A stretch of 64,000 bases of DNA from Thalassococcus arenae. Lineage in GTDB: Bacteria; Pseudomonadota; Alphaproteobacteria; Rhodobacterales; Rhodobacteraceae. Both the position numbers and the translations under genes were made by a program. Positions 18,525-28,052 of the stretch are shown here, piece after piece; position 1 is the first letter of the stretch; the number at the start of each line of letters is the position of its first letter. The stretch covers positions 880,076 to 944,075 of the forward strand of contig NZ_JAHRWL010000002.1 of the NCBI RefSeq assembly GCF_019104745.1. Reading direction: 5' to 3'. Under the pieces are notes generated by a model that was not told where the DNA came from, did not search any database, and saw only the letters and a program-made list of their open reading frames with translations.

Positions 18525-18953
18525 TCAGGTTGGCCGCACCGGCCAACGCCGGTCGAGATCGTCCAGACCGGCGCGTATCAACCTGCCCAGGACCGTCATG
18601 TCGATCCGCGACAACGCGGTCAGATACAGGCAGGACTTGCCCAGTCTGTGCGGCCCCAGCCGGTCGAGGATCGCGCTGAAATCCGAATACCCGGGCATGA
18701 TATAGACGACCATACTGGCCTTGCGCGGCGCAAAACCGGTGGCCAGGAAATCGCCTTCGCGGCCACTGTCATAGCGATAACGATACGTGCCGTAACCCAC
18801 CATGGACGGGCCCCACATGCGCGGTTGCCAGCCGGTGACGCGCCGGAACAGCGCGTCCAGTGCCAGCGCATCGTCACGCCGCCGTTCGGGTGCAACAGCT
18901 GCAAGAAACGCCGGGACCGACGCGTTCGTCATCACCGTCCGGTTGTCGCTCAT
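18525..18953 (-). CDS. DUF1801-family protein
   Basis: A 142-residue protein with the DUF1801 (YdhG-like) pattern: VPAFLAAVAPERRRDDALALDALFRRVTGWQPRMWGPSMVGYGTYRYRYDSGREGDF, then SMVVYIMPGY and LGPHRLGKSCLYLTALSRIDM. These small proteins have a SufE/IscU-unrelated alpha-beta fold and no proven activity. It is convergent with the small gene before it. Tandem hairpins lie just upstream. Confidence 0.78.
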   Translation of the reverse strand: MSDNRTVMTNASVPAFLAAVAPERRRDDALALDALFRRVTGWQPRMWGPSMVGYGTYRYRYDSGREGDFLATGFAPRKASMVVYIMPGYSDFSAILDRLGPHRLGKSCLYLTALSRIDMTVLGRLIRAGLDDLDRRWPVRPT

Positions 18954-18976
18954 GCCCCCAGACTAGCGCGTCTAGA

Positions 18977-19020
18977 CAAATTCCGCGTGCGGAATTTGCA
19001 AATTTCTCAAAAGAAATTTG
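18977..19020. terminator. Tandem perfect hairpins downstream of lpdA
   Basis: Two adjacent perfect inverted repeats. The first is CAAATTCCGC/GCGGAATTTG around a 2-base centre (18977-18998). The second is CAAATTTCT/AGAAATTTG with loop CAAA (18999-19020). They lie 11 bases beyond the lpdA stop and read as a double terminator, able to work in both directions. AT-rich arms are unusual in this GC-rich DNA. Confidence 0.6.
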
Positions 19021-19030
19021 ACCCGCCCGC

Positions 19031-20425
19031 TCAGAAATGGATTGCCCGACCCCAGGCGTCCAGCACGGATTCGTGCATCATCTCGCTCAGCGTGGGGTGT
19101 GGAAAAACGGCATTCATCAGGTCCTGTTCCGTGGTCTCGAGCTGGCGTCCGACGACATAGCCCTGGATCAATTCCGTCACTTCGGCACCCACCATATGCG
19201 CCCCCAGCAAGGCGCCGGTTTTCGCATCGAAGACAGTCTTGACCAGACCTTCGGGTTCTCCGAGGGCGATGGCCTTGCCGTTGCCGATGAAGGGAAAGCG
19301 CCCGACCTTGACGTCAAGGCCCCGCGCCTTCGCCTCGGCCTCGGTCATGCCGACGCTGGCGATCTGGGGATGGCAATAGGTGCAGCCGGCGATGCTGTCG
19401 GGATCGACCGCGTGCGGATGCCCGCCGGCGATCAGCTCGGCGACCATAACGCCCTCGTGGCTGGCCTTGTGTGCCAGCCACGGCGCCCCCGCGACGTCGC
19501 CGATCGCGTAGAGCCCTTCGATCCCGGTGCGGCAATACGGGTCGGTCACGATGTGGGTCTTTTCGACCTTCACGCCAAGCGCCTCGAGACCAAGCCCTTC
19601 GGTGTTTCCGACGATGCCGACGGCGGAAATCACCGTGTCGAACATGTGCTTTTCGCTTTTCCCGCCCGTTTCGATATGGGCGGTGACCGTGCCCTTGCCG
19701 CGCTCCAGCCGCTTGACCATCGCCTTTTCGAGGATCGTCATGCCCTGTTTCTCGAATTGCTTCCTCGCAAAGGCGCTGATCTCGGCATCCTCGACAGGCA
19801 GGATGTGGTCCATGACCTCGACAACGGTTGTCTGTGCGCCCAGGGTATTGAAAAAGCTGGCGAATTCGATCCCGATCGCGCCCGATCCGATGACCAGCAG
19901 TTTTTTCGGCATCCGCGGCGGCACCAACGCGTGCTTGTAGGTCCAGACCAGGTCACCATCCGCTTCCAGCCCCGGCAGTTCCCGCGCCCGGGCCCCCGTG
20001 GCCAGCACGATGTCGGGCGCGCTCAGGGTTTCGGTGCCCTTGTCGGTCTTGACCGAGACCTGACGCTTCGCGGGAATCGTCGCCTCGCCCATGATCACGG
20101 TCACCTTGTTTTTCTTCAGCAGGTGTCCGACGCCGGAATTCAGCTGTTTGGCCACCCCGCGCGAGCGTTTGACGACCGCATCAAGGTCAAAGCCGATCTT
20201 TTCGGCGGACAGGCCGAACTCGCCGGCCCGGTGCATCAGGTGAAATATCTCGGAAGAGCGCAGCATCGCCTTGGTCGGGATGCAGCCCCAGTTCAGGCAG
20301 ATGCCGCCCATGTGCTCGCGTTCGATGACGCAGACCTTGAGACCCAGCTGTGCCGCCCGGATCGCGGCGACATAGCCGCCCGGTCCGGCGCCGATCACGA
20401 TGACGTCGTATTCCCCCGCAGCCAT
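19031..20425 (-). CDS. lpdA: Dihydrolipoyl dehydrogenase
   Basis: A 464-residue flavoprotein disulfide reductase. It has the FAD dinucleotide motif VIVIGAGPGGYVAAIRAAQLG, the redox disulfide in GGICLNWGCIPTKAML, an NAD motif VIGSGAIGIEFASFFNTLGA, and the C-terminal catalytic HPTLSEMMHE. It reoxidises lipoamide in 2-oxoacid dehydrogenases or the glycine system. The CLNWGC form resembles the copy linked to pyruvate dehydrogenase in Alphaproteobacteria, but no pdh genes are next to it. GGGAGG lies six bases before ATG 20425. Confidence 0.95.
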   Translation of the reverse strand: MAAGEYDVIVIGAGPGGYVAAIRAAQLGLKVCVIEREHMGGICLNWGCIPTKAMLRSSEIFHLMHRAGEFGLSAEKIGFDLDAVVKRSRGVAKQLNSGVGHLLKKNKVTVIMGEATIPAKRQVSVKTDKGTETLSAPDIVLATGARARELPGLEADGDLVWTYKHALVPPRMPKKLLVIGSGAIGIEFASFFNTLGAQTTVVEVMDHILPVEDAEISAFARKQFEKQGMTILEKAMVKRLERGKGTVTAHIETGGKSEKHMFDTVISAVGIVGNTEGLGLEALGVKVEKTHIVTDPYCRTGIEGLYAIGDVAGAPWLAHKASHEGVMVAELIAGGHPHAVDPDSIAGCTYCHPQIASVGMTEAEAKARGLDVKVGRFPFIGNGKAIALGEPEGLVKTVFDAKTGALLGAHMVGAEVTELIQGYVVGRQLETTEQDLMNAVFPHPTLSEMMHESVLDAWGRAIHF

Positions 20426-20543
20426 GAACACCTCCCTGTCTGGCGATGACGCTAAGCGATCGCGCAGGTGGCATCAATCGTTCTGCCGGAACCGGAAGAG
20501 CGGGCCGGACGTTGTCGGGAGACAACCGCGCAAAGGAGAGCCC

Positions 20544-20990
20544 ATGCAGAGCCACACCCGGTTCGCCGCCATGATCGTTTGTTCGACCGTGCTGATGTTC
20601 TGTCTGATGTATCTCAACAGCTATGCCGTCGATCACGTGTTCTTCAGCCAGACTCGCGCCTGGATGGCGCTGTATATGGGTGCAGCGATGGCCGTGGTGA
20701 TGCTGGGTTTCATGTGGACGATGTATCCCGGAACCAAGGGCAAACTGGCAGTTCTGGCGGCATCCATGACAGTGTTCGGCGCGGCGCTATACATGGTGCG
20801 CAGCCAGTCGGGCGTCGACGACGTGGCGTGGATGAAGGCAATGATCCCGCACCATTCCATCGCGATTCTCACGTCGGAGCGCGCCCGGATCGACGATCCC
20901 CGGGTCGCCGAACTGGCGCGTGAGATCATCGAGGCGCAACGTCGCGAGATCGCCGAGATGAAGGCCCTGATCGCCGAGCTGGAGCGCTGA
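20544..20990 (+). CDS. DUF305-family membrane protein
   Basis: 148 residues. Three hydrophobic helices at the N-terminus (MIVCSTVLMFCLMYLNSY, ALYMGAAMAVVMLGFMWTM, LAVLAASMTVFGAALYMV) are followed by a DUF305 ferritin-like helical domain with DDVAWMKAMIPHHSIAILTSERARIDDPRVAELAREIIEAQRREIAEMKALI. The MIPHH and E-x-Q-x-x-E-I-x-x-M residues are typical possible metal ligands. AAAGGAGAG precedes the ATG by 3 bases. Homologues are often near copper-handling genes; none are seen here. Confidence 0.88.
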   Translation: MQSHTRFAAMIVCSTVLMFCLMYLNSYAVDHVFFSQTRAWMALYMGAAMAVVMLGFMWTMYPGTKGKLAVLAASMTVFGAALYMVRSQSGVDDVAWMKAMIPHHSIAILTSERARIDDPRVAELAREIIEAQRREIAEMKALIAELER

Positions 20991-20991
20991 C

Positions 20992-21567
20992 TCAGGCAGC
21001 CTCGTCCTGCAGGCGGCGGAGCATCGCGCCGTAGCCGCCTTCGGCGATATAGCGTGCCTCGGCTTCGGTGAAGTGCCGGTTCAAGGCCTCGTTGCGGGTC
21101 GGAAAACGGCCGAAATCGCGGATCACCTCGCGATGGGCGCGGGCATGCAACAGGTTGCTGGACCCGGCCAAGCGTTCCTTCATCAGGCGCACGCAGCGAT
21201 CCTGGTCGCACAGGTTTTCCGAATGCATCAGAGGCATGTAGAAGAATTGACGCGCCGGTGCGTCGATCTTGAGATCCCAGCCTCGGTGGATCGCCTGCTT
21301 GGCCGCTGCCAATGCAAAGCGATCGGACGAGAACGCCTTGCCCTGTCCCCGGAACATGTTTCGCGGGAACTGGTCGAGAAGGACGATATAGGCCAGCACG
21401 CCGCTGGGATAGGTGAGCCACAGCGCGAACCGGCCTTCCATCGCCGCGTTCCAGGTGGCCTCGAAGCGCTTGCGGATGTCGCCATCAAGCGCGTCATCCT
21501 GTTTGTACCAGCCATCCGGGCCGATCTCGTCCAGCCAGAAGCCGAGGATATCCTCCGGTGCAACCAT
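20992..21567 (-). CDS. DUF924-family protein
   Basis: A 191-residue helical protein of the DUF924 family (TPR-like): ILGFWLDEIGPDGWYKQDDALDGDIRKRF, then VLLDQFPRNMFRGQGKAFSSD, FFYMPLMHSENLCDQDRCVRL and RDFGRFPTRN. Its function is unknown. GGAGGG lies seven bases before ATG 21567; an upstream in-frame start at 21594 would add nine residues. Its stop is one base from the convergent DUF305 gene. Confidence 0.88.
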   Translation of the reverse strand: MVAPEDILGFWLDEIGPDGWYKQDDALDGDIRKRFEATWNAAMEGRFALWLTYPSGVLAYIVLLDQFPRNMFRGQGKAFSSDRFALAAAKQAIHRGWDLKIDAPARQFFYMPLMHSENLCDQDRCVRLMKERLAGSSNLLHARAHREVIRDFGRFPTRNEALNRHFTEAEARYIAEGGYGAMLRRLQDEAA

Positions 21568-21660
21568 CGTGTTGCCCTCCGTCACCGTTACCATTCCCCG
21601 TTTTCACCCTAGACCGGCGGGCCGGCATTTCCCAAGTCACGATTTCTGACAGTTTCCAAC

Positions 21661-21678
21661 GCGTTGCAAGGGCAACGC
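21661..21678. terminator. Hairpin after the MFS gene
   Basis: GCGTTGC-AAGG-GCAACGC, a perfect 7-bp stem with a 4-base loop, 25 bases beyond the MFS transporter stop. There is no run of T, so it is at most a weak terminator or an RNA 3' end stabiliser. Confidence 0.4.
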
Positions 21679-21703
21679 TCACCACCAGACGCGAGTGCGC
21701 CGA

Positions 21704-22957
21704 TCATTCCTCGCGTTCCTGTTCCGCCTTGTCATGCGCATATTCCTGCACCGCCTCGACCGCGACGGCGGTGGCGGCCGGTGTCAGGGCGGCAAAGGCA
21801 CCGGTGTCCTGCGAGGCCGGCGCACGCCGCTGCGTCATGCGGTAGAGCGCGTAGCCGGTCATCGCGAGCAAGAGCGCGGCGATCAGCAGAAAGTAGCCCT
21901 GCGGCCCGACCGTCTGCATTGCCCAGCCGATGATCAGCGGGCCGGCGATCGCGCCAACCCCGTTGATGAACAACAGTCCGGCCGATGCGCTGGCCATGTC
22001 CTCGTGATCGAGAAAGTCGTTGGTATAGGCGATCAGCAGTGAATACAGCGGGTTCGAACAACCGCCGATGACAAAGGCCGCCGCCAGCAGAAGGTTGAAG
22101 GGCCCGCCGGTCAGCGCGGCCAGAAGCGCCGCACTGCCGCCCAGGGCCGCGCAGCCGGTGACCAAGCGGCGCCGATCCATCCGGTCGGACAACCATCCCA
22201 GCGGATATTGCAGAACCAGCGCGCCGACATAGAACGATGCCACGAAGATCGAGATCTGTTGCAGCGACAACCCGGCCGCCGAGCCATAGACAGCCGACAT
22301 GCCGAACTGTGCCGCGAACACGCCGCCAAGCAGGAAAAGCCCCACGCAGCCCAGCGGCGACGTGCGGTAGAGCGCCCGCAGGTCCATCGGTTTTGTCGAG
22401 GCGAAGGCCGGCGTGGGCGAAACCGACAGAAGGATCGGCGCGAATGCGATGGAGACCAGCACCGACGGGATGACGAACAGCAGGAACCCGGACGGGTCGG
22501 GGATCACCAGCAGCGCCTGCGCCGCGATGATCCCGACCATCTGCACGATCATGTAAAGCGACAGGGCCTTGCCGCGGGTCTCGTTCGTGGCCGAGTTGTT
22601 CAGCCAGCTTTCGGCGGTCACGTAGAGGCCGCAAAAGCTGAACCCGATCACCATCCGGCCGAAGGTCCAGGCGATCGGGTCCTGGAAGGCGGGAAACAGG
22701 ATCAGGACCGCCGAAACGAAAGATCCGAGCGCGGCGAAGACCCGGACATGCCCGACCCGGCGCAGCATCTCGGGCACCATGCGGGAAGCGAACAGGAAAC
22801 CCACGAAATATGCCGACATGACCATCGACATCTCGAGCGCGGAAAACCCCGCAGCGGGGCCGCGAACCCCCAAGAGCGAGCCCTGCAAGCCGTTCCCGAC
22901 CATCAAAAGCCCCATGCCCAGAAGCAGGGCCCATGACTGTCTCAGAACGTTCAGCAT
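21704..22957 (-). CDS. MFS transporter
   Basis: A 417-residue twelve-helix major facilitator. It starts MLNVLRQSWALLLGMGLLMVGNGLQGSLLGVRG and contains the second-half cytosolic loop LGWLSDRMDRRRLVTGC and a C-terminal acidic tail. The N-terminal half resembles the YcaD/MFS_1-type group often annotated as MFS transporters of unknown substrate. The frame also opens at 23014 but the added residues are not hydrophobic, so ATG 22957 is preferred. Substrate cannot be inferred from context. Confidence 0.85.
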   Translation of the reverse strand: MLNVLRQSWALLLGMGLLMVGNGLQGSLLGVRGPAAGFSALEMSMVMSAYFVGFLFASRMVPEMLRRVGHVRVFAALGSFVSAVLILFPAFQDPIAWTFGRMVIGFSFCGLYVTAESWLNNSATNETRGKALSLYMIVQMVGIIAAQALLVIPDPSGFLLFVIPSVLVSIAFAPILLSVSPTPAFASTKPMDLRALYRTSPLGCVGLFLLGGVFAAQFGMSAVYGSAAGLSLQQISIFVASFYVGALVLQYPLGWLSDRMDRRRLVTGCAALGGSAALLAALTGGPFNLLLAAAFVIGGCSNPLYSLLIAYTNDFLDHEDMASASAGLLFINGVGAIAGPLIIGWAMQTVGPQGYFLLIAALLLAMTGYALYRMTQRRAPASQDTGAFAALTPAATAVAVEAVQEYAHDKAEQEREE

Positions 22958-23048
22958 ACCGACATACCGCCTTTGATTGACCGGTGATACACAAGCCGAC
23001 CACGCGGCTGCCATGTCCGCCGCGACGTGGCCTGTCGCGTCCGCGACT

Positions 23049-24119
23049 TCAAGCCCGAAATGTCGCTTGCGTCGGCGGAATCAGCAAAGACGCGTCGCCA
23101 TAGCTGAAGAACCGGTATTCGCGATCCACAGCATGGGCATAGATCCGCCGGATGCGTTCGGTTCCCATCAGTGCGGAGACCAGCATCATCAAGGTGGATT
23201 TCGGCAGGTGGAAATTGGTCATCAGGGCGTCGGTCACCCGAAACGCGAAACCGGGATAGATGAAGATGTCGGTGACACCGCGGAACGGTTCGATCGTGCC
23301 CGACCGCGCGGCGGTTTCGATCAGCCGCAGGGCGGTGGTGCCGACGGGAACGATCCGCCCGCCGGCCTTTTTCGTCGCCGCGATCTCGGCCGCCGCCTGT
23401 TCGGTGACCTCGCCCCATTCGCCGTGCATCCTGTGGGTGGTCACGTCTTCGACCTTGACCGGCAGGAAGGTGCCGGCGCCGACATGCAAGGTGACGTGGG
23501 TGAACGCGACGCCGCGGGCGGACAAGGCGGCCATCAACGCCTCGTCGAAATGCAGCGAGGCGGTGGGCGCCGCCACCGCGCCCTGTCGGCGCGCCCATAT
23601 GGTCTGGTAATCGGTCTTGTCGCGGGCGTCGGCCGGACGCCTGGCGGCGATGTATGGCGGCAGCGGCATGGCACCCGCAGCATTCAGCGCGGCATCGAAA
23701 TCCTCGCCCGAGAGGTTGAAGCGCAGATGGCCCTGCCCGTCCGCGCGCGCCTCCACGACCGCCTCGAGTTCGTCCGAAAAGCGGATCACCTCGCCGTCGC
23801 GCACTTTCTTGAGCGGCTTGACAAGCGCCGTCCAGGTTCCGTCGGCCCGTGGCTCCAGCAGGGTGGCTTCGATCCGCGCGGCGCTTTCGCCCGCCGTGCC
23901 GCGGCGCGTCCGCGTGCCGGTCAGCCGCGCCGGGATGACCTTGGTATCGTTCAGCACCAGCCGGTCGCCGGGACGCAGCCAATCCGGCAGGTCGAAAACA
24001 TGCGCATCGGTGATCGCGTCGCCCTCGGCCACCAGAAGCCGCGCCGACGAGCGCGGGCTGGCGGGCCGCGTGGCGATCAACCGCTCGGGCAGGTCGAAAT
24101 CGAACTCGGAAAGCTTCAT
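23049..24119 (-). CDS. queA: tRNA preQ1(34) S-adenosylmethionine ribosyltransferase-isomerase
   Basis: A 356-residue QueA. It begins [23 protein letters not shown] and has [19 protein letters not shown], a [11 protein letters not shown] motif, [23 protein letters not shown] and [18 protein letters not shown]. It transfers the ribosyl group of SAM to preQ1-modified tRNA, the penultimate step of queuosine synthesis. The ATG matches the family start; the frame extends upstream. The tgt gene, a frequent neighbour, is not present. Confidence 0.97.
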   Translation of the reverse strand: MKLSEFDFDLPERLIATRPASPRSSARLLVAEGDAITDAHVFDLPDWLRPGDRLVLNDTKVIPARLTGTRTRRGTAGESAARIEATLLEPRADGTWTALVKPLKKVRDGEVIRFSDELEAVVEARADGQGHLRFNLSGEDFDAALNAAGAMPLPPYIAARRPADARDKTDYQTIWARRQGAVAAPTASLHFDEALMAALSARGVAFTHVTLHVGAGTFLPVKVEDVTTHRMHGEWGEVTEQAAAEIAATKKAGGRIVPVGTTALRLIETAARSGTIEPFRGVTDIFIYPGFAFRVTDALMTNFHLPKSTLMMLVSALMGTERIRRIYAHAVDREYRFFSYGDASLLIPPTQATFRA

Positions 24120-24126
24120 GCGCGGC

Positions 24127-27100
24127 CTATTGCGACACCTCGGGGGGCGGGCGGCGGAAGATGTCACGGAACATGCCGGGGGTGAAGACCGAAAGCGGAT
24201 TGACCAGGACCTGGGGGTTCTGCACCGGCCCGCGCAGGTTGAAATTGAAGCCGATCAGCCCCTCGCCCTTGCGTGCGATCAGACGGCCGATTGCGTTCAG
24301 GACATAAACCGGAGACACCACGCCCTGCATGTCCATGGTGCCGTTGGCAATGTCGTAAAAACCGTCCAGCGAGATGCCCATCGACGGGCCGACCGCGCTG
24401 GAGCGGGTCAGGATCACCTGTCGCGGGGTGAGACGGAACTCGGCCTCGACCTCGGAAAAGAAGATACCCGGTCCGTTCAACTGGTCCAGCAACCCGACGA
24501 TGCTGATCGCGTCCAGCAGCGCACCGATCGCCGGCGCGTTGCGCAGCCGCGCTCCGCGGATCTCCAGCGCGCCGTCATAACTGCCGGTGGCGCCACGCAC
24601 CGGCAGCAGGGTCAGCGCGAACGTGCCGTTCGACACGGTCTTGAGCAGCCCCGCGGCCTTGAGGATGTCTCCCGCATCCTCGCCCTTGATGCGAAAGGCG
24701 CTGGCGCCCCGTTGCGGAACGACCTGGCCTTCGATCGGGGCGCGGCCACCCAGCATGGCGGTGAAGTCGCCCTGCAGGCCGGGTGCGGTCCGAAACGCGC
24801 CGCGGAAGCGGTCGAGCCGGATCGTATCGGTGACCTGCAGGCTGTCCAGCGCGATCTGCACCGGCGCGCCGCCGCCCGCCGGGGTGCCGGTGCCACCGCT
24901 GCCGAACGTGGCGCCGCGCAGATCCGCCCGGCCACCGGTGACGCTGACCGCCGGGGCCTGGCCCGGGCCGCGCGCTGTCAGAGACCCCGCGACATCCAGC
25001 CAATCCGAGATGCGCAATCGCGACAGCGACAGCGACCGGAACGCTCCGGCATCGGACAGCGCGATATCGGCGGCCGCGTCCAGCCCGCCACCACTCAGCG
25101 TCAGCCCGTCGATGGCAACGGGTTTGCCAAGGCGGCCGGAAATCCGGAACGCCCCACGCGCGCCTTCGGGCAGACGCCAGCCCAGTTGCGGGATCGCCAG
25201 CGCCAGTCCCGCCAGGTCGCTTTGCAAGGAAAACGCAGGCGGTCCGCCCCGCGGCAGGTCGACGACCAACGCCCCGGTTCCCCGCCCCGCCAGCATGCCG
25301 GAGGGCAGCGTCACGCCGAAGGCGGCCAGCGTTTCCGCAGTGAGCCGCACATCGGCGGTGACTTGTCCGCCGGTGCCGTCGAACGGCAGGCGCCAGGAAC
25401 CGCTGGCAGGAACACCGCCGAGTTCGACATCGCCGCCGATCCTAATCGCCTCGCCATCCAGATCCAGGGTCAATGCCGGGGCGGTCAGGCGCCGCCCCTC
25501 GACCAGCCGATCGGACGCGACATCGCGCAGATCGCCCTGCAGGACCAGGTCCATGTCGGGAAACTTGACGCCCCTGCGCAGCGGCAGGCTGAGACGGCCC
25601 GTTACCTCGGCATACCCGGTCGCGAGCCCGGCATCGCGCCCGGCCTTGGTCAGCAGCGACAACGGTTCCTGGTCGATGAAGGCCAAACCGGACGTCACCG
25701 GCCCGCGCGCCGCCAGCATCAGCGTTCCGGTCGCGGGTTTCGGGCGGACGTCCTCGATCACGAAGGTCGAACCGCCGACCTCGACCGGCTCCGCACCGCC
25801 GACGCGGACCTGCCCGCGATCCAGCGTCACGGCCAGTCTTGGCCCTTCCATCGTGAACCGTCCGGCCCCGCCGGTGACTGGCGCCAGCCGCATGTTGTAG
25901 ATCACTTCGGCCGCGTCGAAATCGAAATCGAAATAGGTCCAGGGCCGTTCGCCAGGTGCGGCGCGCAACAGGAACGTGGTGTTCGTGATATCGCCGGCGA
26001 TGACGTGGCGCGATACCCAGTCACGGGTCCCGCTGCGAAACCAGCCCGGCCAGAAATCCAGAACCTTGCCCGGCGTCGCCCGCGGCGCACGCGCCATCAG
26101 CGCGAGGTTCCAGCCTTCGCGTTCCGCGGTCAGGCGGCCGCGGGCACGGATCGGCAGTTCGGGGTCGGTTACCCGCAATTCGCCCAGCGTGAACCGGAAA
26201 GGATCGAGCGCCAGCTGAAACGCCATGTCGGCCCCCGACAGGGTCACCGGACGATCGTATAGCGGTCCTTCGGCCAGCCGGACTTGCGACACCGTGAACT
26301 GGCCCTCCAGCGTTTCGAGCCAGCCGCGGTCGGTGCCGCGCAGCACCGCCTTGCCTTCGGCCAGGGCCTCGCCCAGTTCGGAACGCACCGAAATCTCGTT
26401 GAAGCGCAGCGTCCCGGTGGAGGGCGTGTAGGTGAAATAGGTCCGGGCCCCGTCGAAGGGGATCGCGCGCGTCCGGGCATTGGGCTGCAACACCCCGGCG
26501 CCGATCTGCAAGGTCGCGTCCAGGCGGCCCAGCGTGCCGTCCTCGTGCATCCGGGATCGCAGCGCGCCGGAAATCGGCGCCTGCAACGCCTCGAGCCAGG
26601 CCAGTGCCGGGCTTTGGGTCGCGATGTCGTCCGAAGGCAGGTCGGTCAGGACGATACCGAAAGACACCGCCGTGCTTCCGATCGGGCTGTCGGCATTGAC
26701 CGAGATCGTCGCCACCGCATCGCCCCCGCCAAGCAGCGCCGCGTCGCCCGACAAACGCAGGCTGCCACCGCTGCTGACCAGGCGCAGCCGTCCGCCGTCG
26801 GCGGTCCAGCCGCGCCGGGCACGGGCGTCCTCGTATCGCACGGTCAGTCCGTCCGCTTCGATCAGGTCAAGCTGCGCGAGGCGGTCATCGGTGAACAGCC
26901 GGTCGACCTGCGCGATCAGCGAGGGAAGATCGGGCGCTCTCGTGCTTCCTGCGAAGGCATCGCCCAGTGCGAGGCCCAGCGTGCCGTCGCGGCTGCGGAC
27001 CAGCGTGACGAAAGCTCCGGACACCGTGGCCTCGCGCAGCACGGGCTGGCCGCGCAGCAACGCGACCGGCGCCAGCGCGGCCTCGAGGTCTGACAACTCG

Positions 27101-27414
27101 GCGACGGTGGTGCCGCCGCTGTTACGGATCACCACGTCCGTCAGCACGATGCGCACCAGACCCTTGCGTTGAAACCGGACGGCGACTTGTCCGAAATCCA
27201 CGGCAAGGTTCGGCACGGCGGCATCCAGTCGGGCCTCGATCCGGTCGCGAAGCCATTCGGGCGCGCGCAGCGGCCGTTCGGTGACCGCGAAAACCGCGAC
27301 GACGCCAACCGCGATCACCAAGGACATCGCGAAAAGAGCGAGCACACCGCCCTTGCGCCGGCGCGCGGGGCGCGGCCTGCGTGGCGTTTTGCGATCCGGT
27401 TCCGTTTTGCTCAC
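24127..27414 (-). CDS. Large AsmA/YhdP-like envelope protein
   Basis: A 1095-residue protein with a basic cytosolic start, one N-terminal membrane anchor ([22 protein letters not shown]), and a long repetitive beta-rich periplasmic body. Segments such as [23 protein letters not shown] (DUF3971-like start) and the C-terminal [49 protein letters not shown] are typical of the AsmA/YhdP/TamB superfamily, which bridges inner and outer membrane for phospholipid transport. The start codon is GTG. It is divergent from the peroxiredoxin gene and its 3' end is close to queA. Confidence 0.85.
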   Translation of the reverse strand: MSKTEPDRKTPRRPRPARRRKGGVLALFAMSLVIAVGVVAVFAVTERPLRAPEWLRDRIEARLDAAVPNLAVDFGQVAVRFQRKGLVRIVLTDVVIRNSGGTTVAELSDLEAALAPVALLRGQPVLREATVSGAFVTLVRSRDGTLGLALGDAFAGSTRAPDLPSLIAQVDRLFTDDRLAQLDLIEADGLTVRYEDARARRGWTADGGRLRLVSSGGSLRLSGDAALLGGGDAVATISVNADSPIGSTAVSFGIVLTDLPSDDIATQSPALAWLEALQAPISGALRSRMHEDGTLGRLDATLQIGAGVLQPNARTRAIPFDGARTYFTYTPSTGTLRFNEISVRSELGEALAEGKAVLRGTDRGWLETLEGQFTVSQVRLAEGPLYDRPVTLSGADMAFQLALDPFRFTLGELRVTDPELPIRARGRLTAEREGWNLALMARAPRATPGKVLDFWPGWFRSGTRDWVSRHVIAGDITNTTFLLRAAPGERPWTYFDFDFDAAEVIYNMRLAPVTGGAGRFTMEGPRLAVTLDRGQVRVGGAEPVEVGGSTFVIEDVRPKPATGTLMLAARGPVTSGLAFIDQEPLSLLTKAGRDAGLATGYAEVTGRLSLPLRRGVKFPDMDLVLQGDLRDVASDRLVEGRRLTAPALTLDLDGEAIRIGGDVELGGVPASGSWRLPFDGTGGQVTADVRLTAETLAAFGVTLPSGMLAGRGTGALVVDLPRGGPPAFSLQSDLAGLALAIPQLGWRLPEGARGAFRISGRLGKPVAIDGLTLSGGGLDAAADIALSDAGAFRSLSLSRLRISDWLDVAGSLTARGPGQAPAVSVTGGRADLRGATFGSGGTGTPAGGGAPVQIALDSLQVTDTIRLDRFRGAFRTAPGLQGDFTAMLGGRAPIEGQVVPQRGASAFRIKGEDAGDILKAAGLLKTVSNGTFALTLLPVRGATGSYDGALEIRGARLRNAPAIGALLDAISIVGLLDQLNGPGIFFSEVEAEFRLTPRQVILTRSSAVGPSMGISLDGFYDIANGTMDMQGVVSPVYVLNAIGRLIARKGEGLIGFNFNLRGPVQNPQVLVNPLSVFTPGMFRDIFRRPPPEVSQ

Positions 27415-27503
27415 TGGAAGCCTGCGCCTCGGGACTTATTGTTCGGTGCATCTTGTCCGGGCTTAGTCTAGCCCACCCGACCACCGCCGCAAAGGAGACA
27501 CCG

Positions 27504-27953
27504 ATGTCCGACATGGCCCCCGATTTCACCCTGCCCTCGACCGATGGCGACGTCACACTGTCCGCCTTGCGCGGCCACAAGGTCGTTCTGTTCTTCTATC
27601 CCCGTGACGACACATCGGGCTGCACCAAGGAGAACGAGGCCTTCACCGCGCTGCAAGGCGATTTCGAAAAGGCCGGCACCAAGGTCTTCGGCATTTCGAA
27701 GGACAGCATCGCCAGCCACGAGAAATTCATGGCCAAGAAGTCGCTGACCGTTCCGCTGTTGTCCGACGAGAACAGCGACGTCTGCGAGAAATTCGGCGTC
27801 TGGGCGGAAAAGTCCATGTACGGCAAGAAGTTCATGGGGATCGAGCGGTCGACCTTCCTGATCGACGCCGATGGCCGGATCGCGCGGGAATGGCGCAAGG
27901 TCAAGGTGCCCGGCCATGCCGAGGAGGTGCTGGAGGCGGCGCGCGGGCTCTGA
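27504..27953 (+). CDS. Peroxiredoxin, BCP/PrxQ type
   Basis: A 149-residue thiol peroxidase. APDFTLPSTDGDVTLSALRGHKVVLFFYPRDDTSGCTKENEAF holds the peroxidatic cysteine C40. The usual BCP resolving cysteine five residues later is replaced (position 45 is Glu). A second cysteine, C94, lies in SDVCEKFGVW. GIERSTFLIDADGRIAREW is the standard C-terminal part. It reduces hydroperoxides in the cytosol. AAAGGAGA sits seven bases before the ATG; the frame extends upstream without a better start. Confidence 0.92.
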   Translation: MSDMAPDFTLPSTDGDVTLSALRGHKVVLFFYPRDDTSGCTKENEAFTALQGDFEKAGTKVFGISKDSIASHEKFMAKKSLTVPLLSDENSDVCEKFGVWAEKSMYGKKFMGIERSTFLIDADGRIAREWRKVKVPGHAEEVLEAARGL

Positions 27954-27984
27954 GCGCACCGGGGGCAGGCCGCGGGGTTGCGCC

Positions 27985-28035
27985 ATGGGGGCGCTGCCCC
28001 CATACCCCCGGCAGTATTTGGAAAAGAGAAGAAGA
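27985..28035. repeat. GC-rich intergenic hairpin element
   Basis: ATGGGGGC-GCT-GCCCCCAT is a perfect 8-bp stem with a 3-base loop (27985-28003), followed by ACCCCCGGCAGTATTTGGAA and AAGAGAAG. A related arrangement occurs on the minus strand at 59885-59945 (hairpin, CCCCGG, CCGGGATACTTCCGAACC, AGAGAAG). It has the look of a dispersed intergenic repeat and may end transcription of the peroxiredoxin gene. Confidence 0.45.
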
Positions 28036-28052
28036 CAGGGGCGGTGAGCGGC

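Noticed and set aside
23617-26262. An 881-codon plus-strand frame opposite the AsmA/YhdP-like gene.
   Set aside because: Low complexity in Arg/Gln/Ala and no domain, while the opposite strand encodes a coherent envelope protein.
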